Shown one piece after another: positions 50,533-59,020 of a stretch of 64,000 bases of DNA. How positions within the stretch are numbered: position 1 is the first letter of the stretch; the number at the start of each line of letters is the position of its first letter. The notes under the pieces were generated by a model. The model was not told the origin of the DNA, did not search any database, and saw only the letters and a program-made list of their open reading frames with translations. The translations under genes were made by a program, and so were the position numbers. Source of the stretch: Nibribacter roseus (GTDB lineage: Bacteria > Bacteroidota > Bacteroidia > Cytophagales > Hymenobacteraceae); the NCBI RefSeq assembly GCF_042662225.1, contig NZ_JBHSYQ010000003.1:372001-436000 (forward strand), in the 5' to 3' direction.

Positions 50533-51978
50533 ATGTATATGCCTTTCCGCCTCAGAACCCTTCTTTACTCCCTTTCTCTGTTTTTAGTGCAGAGCCTGTT
50601 CATTGCCTCAAGCTTTGCCCAGGGTACAGTAACAATATCGGGTAAAATCAGCAATGCTATCAGCGATAGCGTACTGTTGGAGGTCTACACGGTGCCTGCC
50701 TCTTACACAGGTGAGTCATACTCAGCTCCTGTCTCAAGTAAAGGAGAATTTACCATACAGGCCCCACTAGCTGAACCAATGGTAGCAGAACTGGTACATG
50801 GCTCTGAATCTATATTGCTTTACTTACAACCCGGAGATAATCTAGACGTGCGCGTAAACGCCAATGACTTTGTCTCTAGCATTAAGTTCAAAGGAAAAGG
50901 CACGAACGAAAATAACTTTCTGGTACAGTTTGAGCGCAAGTTTCTGGAAGAAGAAGATTACCAGGTCTTGCCCGAAAACATTCATAAACCTGAAAAAAGC
51001 TTTCTGCAATTTTTAGAAGAGCGCCGCCAAGACCAACTTGCTTTTTTAGAAAAATCCACGAAAAACGCCCCTGTCTCTGAAAAATTCAAGCAGTATGTTC
51101 AGGCACAAATTGATTTCAGCTACGCAAATGACAGGCTTACCTACGTGGAGGTTCGTAAACGTGTCGGAGATCTGCCGCCTACGCTTTCTACCGGATACTA
51201 TGATTTTTTAAAACAAGTAGACTTGAACCAGCCGGGTGCTATTCGCAACCAAGCCTATCTAGATTTTCTTTACAACTATTTCCAGTTCAAAGCCTTAACA
51301 AGCAAGGCTGGCAACCCTGAACGCGATTACTATCCGATCATGTATGCCATGGCTAAAAAAGAGCTGCGCGGCATGGCTAAAGACATGATGTTGGCTCGCA
51401 TCCTCAGCCAGTCTATCCGCTTTGGTTACATACCAGACACAGATGCTATGTATCAAGAATTTCTACAGGAAAAGGTTAACCCGCTCTTTGCCTCTTATGT
51501 AGAAAACCAGTACCGCCAGATCCGTAAAGTAGGCATGGGTAGCAAAGCCCCTGGTTTTACTCTATTATCTTCTACCGGTGACAGCGTCTCTCTCAAGAGC
51601 CTTCAAGGCAAAATAGTATACCTCGGGTTTTGGCGTACATCCTGCGGCATATGCAATGTAGACCAGCATGCCTATAAGTATTTCGCTGAGCAACTGGCCG
51701 CTAAAGATATTGTACTGGTACAAATTTCTGTTGGCGAAGATGTAGCCGTCTGGCGCCAGAAGGCAGCAAAACAAAATCAGTCAGCCATTCAGCTTTATGC
51801 TCCTAACCTTTCGGATGAGGTGGTGAAGAACTATGACGTTAAAAACTTTCCGTCTTATTTCCTTATTGCCCCAGACGGCACTATCATAACTACCAATGCC
51901 CGTAGACCCGGCCACGCCGAAGGCGCCCGTGAAGTAGCCGCGTTGGTAGACCAATACCGCCAGATCAGCAGCCGGTAA
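50533..51978 (+). CDS. Thioredoxin-like exported protein (DUF4369 + TlpA/AhpC-TSA)
   Basis: 481 residues: signal peptide (LYSLSLFLVQSLFIASSFAQ), an N-terminal DUF4369 beta domain (GTVTISGKISNAISDSVLLEVY), a helical middle, then a TlpA-type thioredoxin fold beginning GSKAPGFTLLSSTGDSVSLKSLQGKIVYLGFWRTSCGIC. The redox pair is C-G-I-C in TSCGICNVDQ. cis-Pro appears in VKNFPSYFLI. It should act in the periplasm on disulfide bonds, for example in cytochrome or envelope protein maturation. Ends with a palindromic repeat starting at the base after the stop codon. Confidence 0.88.
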   Translation: MYMPFRLRTLLYSLSLFLVQSLFIASSFAQGTVTISGKISNAISDSVLLEVYTVPASYTGESYSAPVSSKGEFTIQAPLAEPMVAELVHGSESILLYLQPGDNLDVRVNANDFVSSIKFKGKGTNENNFLVQFERKFLEEEDYQVLPENIHKPEKSFLQFLEERRQDQLAFLEKSTKNAPVSEKFKQYVQAQIDFSYANDRLTYVEVRKRVGDLPPTLSTGYYDFLKQVDLNQPGAIRNQAYLDFLYNYFQFKALTSKAGNPERDYYPIMYAMAKKELRGMAKDMMLARILSQSIRFGYIPDTDAMYQEFLQEKVNPLFASYVENQYRQIRKVGMGSKAPGFTLLSSTGDSVSLKSLQGKIVYLGFWRTSCGICNVDQHAYKYFAEQLAAKDIVLVQISVGEDVAVWRQKAAKQNQSAIQLYAPNLSDEVVKNYDVKNFPSYFLIAPDGTIITTNARRPGHAEGAREVAALVDQYRQISSR

Positions 51979-52014
51979 GTTTTCGGGCTGTTTTCGAGAA
52001 AATAGGCGAAAAAC
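51979..52014. repeat. Palindromic repeat directly after the TlpA-like stop codon
   Basis: GTTTTCGGGCTGTTTTCG and AGAAAATAGGCGAAAAAC. The first base is the base following the stop codon. Confidence 0.75.
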
Positions 52015-52035
52015 AATTTTATTTCGTACACTTTG

Positions 52036-52075
52036 CGCTGATGTGCTTTTACTTTGTAGTAGTAGCACATCAGCG
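52036..52075. promoter_or_regulatory. Inverted repeat at the start of the radical SAM gene
   Basis: CGCTGATGTGC and its exact complement GCACATCAGCG, 11-bp arms with an 18-base loop. It spans the ATG at 52041, so it is either an operator or a structured leader, and it may indicate that translation starts further on (a TTG at 52098 is in frame). Confidence 0.55.
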
Positions 52076-53123
52076 TATTTTTTTAAATAACATAACCTTG
52101 ACCCGAGGCACCTTACAAGACGGACTTAACCTGGCATCAAAGCTTACCCCCCGCCGCGCCTGGAATGCGCTGCAAGTGGTAAGCAGTTATGCCTTGGCCC
52201 GCCTCACTAAAAAGCCCCGCCATTGGGGAAGCCCGGTCAGCATATCTTTTGAGCCCACCACCTCCTGTAATCTGCGCTGCCCTGAGTGCCCCAGCGGACT
52301 AAGGTCTTTTACCAGACCTACGGGAATGTTACCTGATCATCTTTTCAAACAAACCATAGACCAGCTGCACAGCCGCCTGCTGTATCTGCTGTTTTATTTT
52401 CAGGGAGAGCCCTACCTGCACCCCTCGTTTCTGGATCTGGTAAACTACGCCTCAGACAAAGGAGTTTATACCGCTACCTCTACCAATGGCCATTTCTTAT
52501 CAGAAGAAAATGCACGCAAAACCGTAGAGTCTGGCCTAGACCGCCTTATTATTTCACTGGACGGCACTACGCAGGAGGTGTACAAGCAATACAGAGTAGG
52601 AGGAAACTTGAGTAAAGTGCTGGAAGGCACTAAGCGGCTGGTAGCGCAAAAACGCGCCCTTAAGTCTAAAACGCCTTACCTCATCTTCCAGTTTCTGGTA
52701 GTAAAGCCTAATGAACACCAGATAGAAGAGGCCAAAGCATTAGCCAAAGAGCTGGGGGTAGACGATGTTTGGTTTAAAACAGCCCAGATCTACGACTACC
52801 AGAACGGTTCGCCGCTCATACCTACCATAGATTATTATTCCAGGTACAAGGCTGAGCCTAACGGCACCTACTCGCTTAAAAATAAGCTCATTGACGGCTG
52901 CTGGAAGATGTGGCACTCCTGCGTCATTACCTGGGACGGCTTGGTAGTGCCCTGCTGTTTTGACAAAGATGCGCAGCACCGGCTAGGCAATCTGCAGCAG
53001 CAGTCTTTCAAAGATTTGTGGAAAAGCGAAACCTATAAGCGTTTTAGAGGTTCTTTACTACAAAGCCGCAGCCGCATAGACATGTGCCGCAACTGCTCAG
53101 AGGGTACCAAGGTCTGGGGATAA
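52041..53123 (+). CDS. Radical SAM/SPASM domain protein
   Basis: 360 residues from the ATG at 52041, with an in-frame TTG at 52098 as alternative. The radical SAM cluster site is CNLRCPECP (CxxxCxxC) in SFEPTTSCNLRCPECPSGL. A C-terminal SPASM-like region has Cys residues in GCWKMWHSCVITWDGLVVPCCFD and MCRNCSEG that may hold auxiliary [4Fe-4S] clusters. The first ~65 residues are a basic, helical extension. Members modify peptides or carbohydrates, but no precursor peptide is adjacent. Role unknown. An inverted repeat overlaps its first codons. Confidence 0.85.
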   Translation: MCFYFVVVAHQRIFLNNITLTRGTLQDGLNLASKLTPRRAWNALQVVSSYALARLTKKPRHWGSPVSISFEPTTSCNLRCPECPSGLRSFTRPTGMLPDHLFKQTIDQLHSRLLYLLFYFQGEPYLHPSFLDLVNYASDKGVYTATSTNGHFLSEENARKTVESGLDRLIISLDGTTQEVYKQYRVGGNLSKVLEGTKRLVAQKRALKSKTPYLIFQFLVVKPNEHQIEEAKALAKELGVDDVWFKTAQIYDYQNGSPLIPTIDYYSRYKAEPNGTYSLKNKLIDGCWKMWHSCVITWDGLVVPCCFDKDAQHRLGNLQQQSFKDLWKSETYKRFRGSLLQSRSRIDMCRNCSEGTKVWG

Positions 53124-53238
53124 CCGTTTCTGCTGTAGCTTTTGCAGCTTTGATTGCATATATTTCGTATGAACGTATTTCCTTACCGCCTCTTTGCTAA
53201 GTAGGTGGCTTGCTTCTAAACAAAACTACCGCACTCCC

Positions 53239-54189
53239 GTGACCGAACTGAACAACGCATTTCACCTTCTTTGGGGAAAATTAGATGCCTGGCTAAAGAC
53301 ATTGGTACTCATGCTGCCAAACCTGCTTATAGCCGTACTAGTTATAGTTGTATCTTTCTTTGCGGCCAAGCTCTTACGCCGTACCTCAGACAACCTACTT
53401 CTACGGTTTACCCATAGCAGCGCACTGAATAATTTGGTGGGTACCGCCGTTTATTTCACTGTAGTACTACTGGGTATCTTTTTCAGCTTAAGCATACTCA
53501 AATTAGACAAAACAGTAACTACACTGTTAGCGGGTGCCGGTATTATAGGTTTGGCTTTGGGTTTTGCCTTTCAAGACATTGCCGCCAACTTTATTTCAGG
53601 GGTAATTATTGCATTCAGAAAGCCATTTGTAGTTGGTGATGTTATTGACACCAACGACCACTTTGGCACCATTGAGCGCATAAACCTGCGCACCGTTGAC
53701 CTTAGAAGACCCACTGGTGAATTGGTGAAAGTACCTAACCGCAAAGTGTTTGAATCAGCGGTGATCAATTACTCTCACTACGGCATTAGAAGAATTGACT
53801 TAGAGGTGGGTATTTCTTATGGCGAAGACTTGGAACGCGTGCAGAAAGTGGTGCGGGAGGCAATGGTAGACATACCTAAAATGGTCACGAGCAAAGAGGT
53901 GGAAGTAGTGTACAATGAGTTTGGCGACAGCAGTATCAATTTCTTTGTAAGGTTCTGGATACAGTACAAAAGACAAACTGATTTTGTGTTTGCCAAAAGC
54001 GCTGCCATTATCCGGATCAAGAAAGCTTTTGACCAGAACAACATTGTTATTCCGTTCCCAATCCGTACGCTTGATTTTGCCATAAAAGGCGGACAAACTT
54101 TAAATGATCAGCTAAAAGCGGCCGGACTGACTAAAACAGAAAATAATGAAGGAGATTCTACCAGCTCAGAAGAAAAGGTAGGCTTATAA
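53239..54189 (+). CDS. Small-conductance mechanosensitive channel (MscS family)
   Basis: 316 residues from the GTG at 53239 (MTELNNAFHLLWGKLDAWL); the longer frame starts with TTG at 53194 and adds 15 unlikely residues. Three transmembrane segments are seen, the last with the Gly/Ala-rich pore helix TTLLAGAGIIGLALGFAFQDIAANFISG. The cytosolic beta domain follows (VGDVIDTNDHFGTIERINLRTVDLRRPTGELVKVPN). It relieves turgor on osmotic downshock. A strong terminator lies ~60 bases downstream. Confidence 0.9.
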   Translation: MTELNNAFHLLWGKLDAWLKTLVLMLPNLLIAVLVIVVSFFAAKLLRRTSDNLLLRFTHSSALNNLVGTAVYFTVVLLGIFFSLSILKLDKTVTTLLAGAGIIGLALGFAFQDIAANFISGVIIAFRKPFVVGDVIDTNDHFGTIERINLRTVDLRRPTGELVKVPNRKVFESAVINYSHYGIRRIDLEVGISYGEDLERVQKVVREAMVDIPKMVTSKEVEVVYNEFGDSSINFFVRFWIQYKRQTDFVFAKSAAIIRIKKAFDQNNIVIPFPIRTLDFAIKGGQTLNDQLKAAGLTKTENNEGDSTSSEEKVGL

Positions 54190-54249
54190 ATAGCTTAGGC
54201 AGCTCTGCTGACTCGCCACCACTAAAGCAGCAGAGCTATACGAAACTAT

Positions 54250-54292
54250 AAAAAGAAGCGGCTGAAGGATTCTCCTTCAGCCGCTTCTTTTT
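54250..54292. terminator. Bidirectional terminator after the MscS gene
   Basis: Perfect 20-bp arms beginning AAAAAGAAGCGGCTGAAGGA around TTC. Convergent genes on both sides. Confidence 0.93.
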
Positions 54293-54310
54293 ATCTGTTA
54301 TTGAGGTCGA

Positions 54311-54640
54311 TTAATTGTCTATATCTTTGCCTAAATCTTCCACTTCCTTTAAAAAGGCATCTACATTAGTATCGGCGTAAGGACCGTATGAGTTAGAGAT
54401 GGTGCCTTTGGTGCCGTCATTGCATTCTATAGAGTAAAGAATGGCCATATCATCCGGATTGGTTTCCCCTTCAAACCTGAAGAAGTCCACAATGCGCACT
54501 TCATTTACGTTATAGCATTTATCGCTGCCAAAGACACAAAGCCGGTTATTTTCATCTACCCTGAACGCTTCAGTATAGCCTTCCGCCTTAAGCTTTGCTT
54601 CTACTTTTACTTGGCTGGTTAATTCTTCCTTGTCTTGCAT
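54311..54640 (-). CDS. Small cytoplasmic protein of Bacteroidota, misnamed PRPP synthetase in some databases
   Basis: 109 residues from the ATG at 54640; the upstream 39 codons are hydrophobic A/T-rich spacer. It contains LKAEGYTEAFRVD, then VRIVDFFRFEGETNPDDMAILYSIE and GTKGTISNSYGPYAD, a pattern seen in a conserved family of ~100-residue Bacteroidota proteins that often carry a transferred name of phosphoribosylpyrophosphate synthetase. It has none of the PRPP motifs, so no enzymatic role is assigned. Function unknown. Confidence 0.7.
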   Translation of the reverse strand: MQDKEELTSQVKVEAKLKAEGYTEAFRVDENNRLCVFGSDKCYNVNEVRIVDFFRFEGETNPDDMAILYSIECNDGTKGTISNSYGPYADTNVDAFLKEVEDLGKDIDN

Positions 54641-54892
54641 AGCCTTATCATTAAGTATTATGAGTATCAATAGTAAGTTCTGAACTATACGTAAAACGAA
54701 CAGGTGGTTGCCAGATATATTCAAAAAAAAAGATATAATATTTGGTTTCAGGCACATGTATTTCTGATTGATTCTCCAGCAAAGCCATGTGGTATATTAC
54801 TCCTTCCTTTCCTTCTCATTTGTCACTCTATTTGTACCTATAATGTGCGTAAACCCACTTTTATTTGATAAATTGGTGCTTCATTTGACCAA

Positions 54893-56767
54893 ATGCCCTC
54901 AGATCTACATCTCCTTACAGCTGTTATTGACACCATTGATGAAGGAGTGGTCATACAGAACCAACGGGGCGAATATTTAGAGCTTAACCAACAGGCAGCG
55001 CATCTGTTGCAGCTAACCCGAGAGCAACTATTAGGCAAAACACCCATTCAATCTTTCTGGGGGTTGATCAAAGAAGACGGCTCTCCCTTTCCCTTCGAAA
55101 AATTACCCAATCAAATTACCCTGCAAACCGGGCAGCCGCAAAAAGATATTTTGATTGGTGTAACGGTTGCGAACAAAGTGGAAGCTTGGGTTAAAACTAA
55201 ATCGAGAAAGCTCACGGTGCAGGGCCATGAATACATTCTCACTACTTTTTTGGATGTAACGGAGCAGTACACACTGGCAGATGAGCTCTGGTTTAGTGAA
55301 GCAAGGTGGCAGTTAGCCGTAGACGGCAGCGAATTAGGCGTTTGGGACTGGGACGGTGAAAGGAATGTCGCCTATTTTTCACCTACCTGGAAGTCTATGC
55401 TGGGTTATCAGGACCATGAAATACCCAATGACATAGAAGAGTGGAAGAACCGCATTCACCCTGATGACCATGACCGCGTAATGGGCATCATCAAGGAGCT
55501 ATACCAAGGTAAATCCCCGGCCTACCACATTGAGCACCGCTTACGCTGTAAAGACGGAACCTACAAATGGATTCTTACTTCCGGCAAAGCCATTACCCGC
55601 AACAGCAAGGGCCTACTAACCAGGCTAGTAGGCACGCACAGAGACGTACACGCCGGCAAAGTACTGCAAGAGCAGCTAAGACTCAGCGAACAAAAACTTT
55701 CTAAAACTTTCCAGTTCTCATCGGTTGGTTTAGCATTGGTATCACCTACGGGGGAAGTACTAGACGCGAACCCTGCCCTCTGCCAAATACTTGGCTACAC
55801 CAAAGAAGAACTGTTGCACTTAGACTTCCAGCAGCTTACTCACCCAGATGACATAGAGCCGAATACAGAAAACATCAGGAAGCTGCTCAACAAAGAAATT
55901 GAGAGCTATCAGGTAGAGAAACGCTACATCCACAAAAACAAGCAGATCATTTGGGGCATACTATCTATTTCTTTGATATGGGATTCTTATGGTACACCCT
56001 CCTTCTTTGTTTCGCAGTTAATTGACATTACGCATACCAAAAAACTGATTTCTGACCTAGAGGCCAATAACAATACGCTTTACATCACTTCACAAGATCT
56101 TAAAAGTAAAATCAGGCAGCTGGAAGAGTTTAACCGCATTGTTTCCCATAACCTTAGGGGCCCAGCCAGCAACATACAGCTACTGCTGGACATGCTGCCG
56201 GTTAAAGTACCTGGCACTCTGGAATCGCCAACGTTTAAAATGCTGCAGAAATCGAGCGAAACGTTGAACAGCACCCTGGCTGATCTCATGACCATTCTAG
56301 AGGTACGCATGAACAAGAATATAGCCTTTGACCACTGTCAATTCAAACAGACGCTGGAAAAGGTCTATGCTCTGTTGCAGGCACAGATCATTAACAAGAA
56401 CGTTAAAATAGAAGAAAAGCTAGAGCAGGAGTACATTCACTACCCTAGCGTTTACCTGGAAAGTATTTTGTACAACCTGCTCAGCAATGCTATAAAGTAC
56501 AGCCAACTAGAGGTACTGCCAGTTATTAAAATACATACCTATGTACAAAACGGGGAAACCATACTTACCGTCAAAGACAATGGCTTGGGCATCAATCTGG
56601 ACCGACACCGGAACGATATCTTCAAGCTCAAAAAAGTCTTTCACAAGGGGTTTGATAGCAGGGGCGTAGGCCTGTTCATTGTCAAGAACCAGCTGGAGAC
56701 GCTGGGCGGCTCCATAAGCGTGAAGAGCAAGCCCATGGCTGGAAGTAAATTTACCGTGAAATTTTAA
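54893..56767 (+). CDS. PAS-domain sensor histidine kinase
   Basis: 624 residues, no membrane segment, so a cytoplasmic sensor. Three PAS domains: residues ~5-125, ~135-255 (with PAC motif RLRCKDGTYKWILTSGKAI) and ~268-385 (FSSVGLALVSPTGEVLDANPALCQILGYTKEELL). A coiled linker leads to the H-box EEFNRIVSHNLRGPASN (His 419) and an HATPase with NLLSNAIKYSQ, VKDNGLGIN and GVGLFIVKNQLETLGG. The H-box is of the same type as in the bacteriophytochrome. It is paired with the response regulator gene 17 bases downstream. Confidence 0.93.
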   Translation: MPSDLHLLTAVIDTIDEGVVIQNQRGEYLELNQQAAHLLQLTREQLLGKTPIQSFWGLIKEDGSPFPFEKLPNQITLQTGQPQKDILIGVTVANKVEAWVKTKSRKLTVQGHEYILTTFLDVTEQYTLADELWFSEARWQLAVDGSELGVWDWDGERNVAYFSPTWKSMLGYQDHEIPNDIEEWKNRIHPDDHDRVMGIIKELYQGKSPAYHIEHRLRCKDGTYKWILTSGKAITRNSKGLLTRLVGTHRDVHAGKVLQEQLRLSEQKLSKTFQFSSVGLALVSPTGEVLDANPALCQILGYTKEELLHLDFQQLTHPDDIEPNTENIRKLLNKEIESYQVEKRYIHKNKQIIWGILSISLIWDSYGTPSFFVSQLIDITHTKKLISDLEANNNTLYITSQDLKSKIRQLEEFNRIVSHNLRGPASNIQLLLDMLPVKVPGTLESPTFKMLQKSSETLNSTLADLMTILEVRMNKNIAFDHCQFKQTLEKVYALLQAQIINKNVKIEEKLEQEYIHYPSVYLESILYNLLSNAIKYSQLEVLPVIKIHTYVQNGETILTVKDNGLGINLDRHRNDIFKLKKVFHKGFDSRGVGLFIVKNQLETLGGSISVKSKPMAGSKFTVKF

Positions 56768-56784
56768 TTGAGAAGAGCAGAGGA

Positions 56785-57177
56785 ATGACAGCCAAATCAA
56801 AAATATGCGTGATTGATGACGATGAAATCTACCAATTTTACTCCAAGAGTATAATAGACTGCACAGAGCGGGTACAGGAAGTGCTTCAGTTCTTTGATGG
56901 GCAAGAAGCTCTTGACTTTTTTCAGCAACACCAGCAGCATGACGATCAATTACCGGAGCTTATTCTGTTAGATCTGGAAATGCCTTATTTAGATGGCTGG
57001 CAATTTCTGGATCAGTACCGTAAGCTGGAATTAGCACGTGACATCACCCTGTTTGTAGTTAGCTCCTCGGCAAGCCAGACCGACCGTGAAAAAGCTTTAA
57101 AGTACCCCTGCGTAAAGGGCTACATCACCAAACCCATGACTGCCCAACAATTCAAAGAGATATTAGATGCCTTATAA
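56785..57177 (+). CDS. Single-domain response regulator (Rcp1-like)
   Basis: 130 residues, a stand-alone receiver without output domain. Acidic pocket is IDDDE (Asp 11-13), the phospho-acceptor Asp 63 in LLDLEMPYLDGW, a Ser/Thr switch in FVVSSSAS and the Lys in YITKPM. Likely partner of the PAS kinase directly upstream (17-base gap). Such single-domain regulators also partner with phytochromes, so it could serve the unlinked bacteriophytochrome too; that is speculative. Confidence 0.92.
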   Translation: MTAKSKICVIDDDEIYQFYSKSIIDCTERVQEVLQFFDGQEALDFFQQHQQHDDQLPELILLDLEMPYLDGWQFLDQYRKLELARDITLFVVSSSASQTDREKALKYPCVKGYITKPMTAQQFKEILDAL

Positions 57178-57190
57178 GTTGGCAAGACTG

Positions 57191-57237
57191 TAAAACGAAA
57201 GAAGCTGCTCATGTCTGGAGCAGCTTCTTTCGTTTTA
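57191..57237. terminator. Bidirectional terminator after the kinase-regulator operon
   Basis: Perfect 20-bp arms beginning TAAAACGAAAGAAGCTGCTC around ATGTCTG. Lies between the response regulator gene and the convergent Cys-rich membrane protein gene. Confidence 0.93.
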
Positions 57238-57256
57238 CATATTGAAATTAGTCATC

Positions 57257-57442
57257 CTACGAATTAACCGAAGCATGCTTGGCTTTTATTTCCTGTTCAA
57301 TTTTCTTCAGGTCAATGGTTGAGCAGGCACCGCAGCCTTTGGCGCAGCCTACTTCCTTCGTGAAAAAGCTTTTATAACCCAGCCGCAGCACATAAAATGT
57401 CGCCAAGCCGAAGACTAAAAAAATGATGATTTCCTGTACCAT
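57257..57442 (-). CDS. FeoB-associated-type Cys-rich membrane protein
   Basis: 61 residues from the ATG at 57442. One transmembrane helix (VQEIIIFLVFGLATFYVLRL) is followed by KEVGCAKGCGACSTIDLKKIEQ. The CxxxCGxC cluster after a single helix is the signature of the FeoB-associated Cys-rich protein family, thought to support ferrous iron uptake. feoA and feoB are not in the window, so the name rests on sequence pattern alone. Confidence 0.68.
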   Translation of the reverse strand: MVQEIIIFLVFGLATFYVLRLGYKSFFTKEVGCAKGCGACSTIDLKKIEQEIKAKHASVNS

Positions 57443-57523
57443 AGCTATCAACTTTAACGCAGGCAAAGGTACAAATAGTTTAAACTAACATTGATATTCT
57501 TCATTCAACCTGCCAAAGCAAGT

Positions 57524-58333
57524 TCAACTAACGCTTAATGAGGAAATCTGATTTTTAGAACGATGTCGTTTTTGGTACCACAAGGCAAAGAGTGCAATAG
57601 TCAACAACAACTCAGACAGATCTCCCCAGTAGTACATTAGCTTAGCGGCCTCCCGTATTTGCTCTTCAGGGTGTGGTGAGTTATGTGGGAGCAAATAAGC
57701 ATACATTAGCTTACTCAGGAAGGCATGAAGCGCTATATTCAGGAACAGCACAAAGATTCTTACCCGTAAGCCCGGTCTTTGAGGCACCGGTTCTAAACCA
57801 ATCATTGACCAACAGAAGAGATAACCCGCCAGCAAAAAATGAAGGTGAATGATGTAGTGCAGCCACGGCTGTGTCAAACTCACATTATACAGCGGAGTAA
57901 GATATAATATATACATGCCACCAATGTTCAACAGCAACGCCACTACCGGATGGCTGAATAGGTAAAAGACTTTGCTTCTCAAGATAGCGGTTACGCCTCT
58001 GGCTACCTTTACCGGCAAAGTTTTCAACGCCAAAGTAACTGGGGCGCCTAACACCAGAAAAATAGGCGCGAACATACCCAGTAGCAAGTGTTGCACCATG
58101 TGCCCCCGCAGATCATGGTGCGCCCATTGCATTAGTTGCGGGTGCAAAGCAATTCCTAACAAGCCAGTGCCTAGCCCAAAGCTGATGCTGTGCCAAGCAC
58201 TCCAAGTCAAGTCTTTGCTCTTCAATTTTACAAGCGCACTCACATAACCTAGGGCCAAGGTTACAACCAAGAGCATCGGAATCCATTCTGCAACTGAACT
58301 ACCAGATAAGTGGTGAGAAGAGTGGTGCTCCAT
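57524..58333 (-). CDS. Cytochrome c oxidase assembly protein, CtaG/CaaG type
   Basis: 269 residues with about six to seven transmembrane helices. The HDLRGHMVQHLLLGMFAPIFLVLGAPVTLALKTLP block (two conserved His) identifies the caa3-type CtaG family that aids copper delivery to the oxidase CuB centre. The gene is followed on the same strand by a Cys-rich protein gene and preceded after 18 bases by a DUF2243 gene. No oxidase subunit is in the window. Confidence 0.82.
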   Translation of the reverse strand: MEHHSSHHLSGSSVAEWIPMLLVVTLALGYVSALVKLKSKDLTWSAWHSISFGLGTGLLGIALHPQLMQWAHHDLRGHMVQHLLLGMFAPIFLVLGAPVTLALKTLPVKVARGVTAILRSKVFYLFSHPVVALLLNIGGMYILYLTPLYNVSLTQPWLHYIIHLHFLLAGYLFCWSMIGLEPVPQRPGLRVRIFVLFLNIALHAFLSKLMYAYLLPHNSPHPEEQIREAAKLMYYWGDLSELLLTIALFALWYQKRHRSKNQISSLSVS

Positions 58334-58351
58334 TTTATCAGGATTAGGAAG

Positions 58352-58828
58352 CTAAGCAGCAACAGACACAGAATTTTTGTCAGACTGCCGTGCCTTTTTG
58401 AGCAGAAATAAGCCAATAAGCAGTAACAATAAGCCAACGGCATTCCAGCCCAGATCGTAAGGAAGCAGGTTGTCAACATACCTCACCTGGTGCAGGCGCA
58501 GCACTTTATGATCTACTATTCCATCGAAAAGCTGAAATCCGCCCAACCCCAGGAAGAAGCCTGCCCAAGCTCTTATATTAATTAAGGCATTACTTCTTCT
58601 TAGATCCATCAGCAGAAAGAAACCAGCCACAATGGCCACCAGTTCAGCCGCATGCAACAGGCCGTCTGTCAATAAAGCTACTTCTGTAGTGGAGCCGTCG
58701 TAGAAATGGTGCCAAGCCAGTATTTGGTGGAAAATGATTTCATCTACCCCCGCCATTATACCTATGCCAACCAAAGCACCAGCCTGCATAGACCGGCTAG
58801 GGTTCAGATTCTCTTTCTGGCTGTTCAT
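58352..58828 (-). CDS. DUF2243 family membrane protein
   Basis: 158 residues with four predicted transmembrane segments. GALVGIGIMAGVDEIIFHQILAWHHFYD and LGGFQLFDGIVDHKVLRLHQVRY are the DUF2243 signature, with conserved His/Asp that may bind metal. DUF2243 genes frequently accompany CtaG genes, as here (18-base gap), which suggests a shared role in respiratory metal handling. Function not established. Confidence 0.83.
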   Translation of the reverse strand: MNSQKENLNPSRSMQAGALVGIGIMAGVDEIIFHQILAWHHFYDGSTTEVALLTDGLLHAAELVAIVAGFFLLMDLRRSNALINIRAWAGFFLGLGGFQLFDGIVDHKVLRLHQVRYVDNLLPYDLGWNAVGLLLLLIGLFLLKKARQSDKNSVSVAA

Positions 58829-58950
58829 GTTATTGCGTCTAAGTTTGTTTCAAAGACTACTATATACCGTTACAGGTTACATTTTTATTTCATGGAAGAA
58901 GTAGAGTTACCCGAGGCACAGTGTAGGAAACAGAATTTTTGCACAGAAAA

Positions 58951-59000
58951 AGCCCCTGTTTTAGGCTTATTTTCGCAAAAACAGGCCTAAAACAGGGGCT
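58951..59000. repeat. Palindromic repeat with extended 16-bp outer arms
   Basis: AGCCCCTGTTTTAGGC and GCCTAAAACAGGGGCT pair perfectly. AGCCCC lies outside the usual core. It lies in the spacer between the suhB stop and the DUF2243 start. Confidence 0.85.
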
Positions 59001-59020
59001 AAATAAGTAGTACCATTACT

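Noticed and set aside
52041..53123. RiPP biosynthetic cluster around the radical SAM/SPASM gene
   Set aside because: No short precursor-like ORF, transporter or peptidase lies beside it; neighbours are a thioredoxin-like protein and a channel.
54311..54640. Annotation as phosphoribosylpyrophosphate synthetase
   Set aside because: The protein is ~109 residues and has no PRPP-binding or catalytic motifs; the name in databases appears to be carried over by error.
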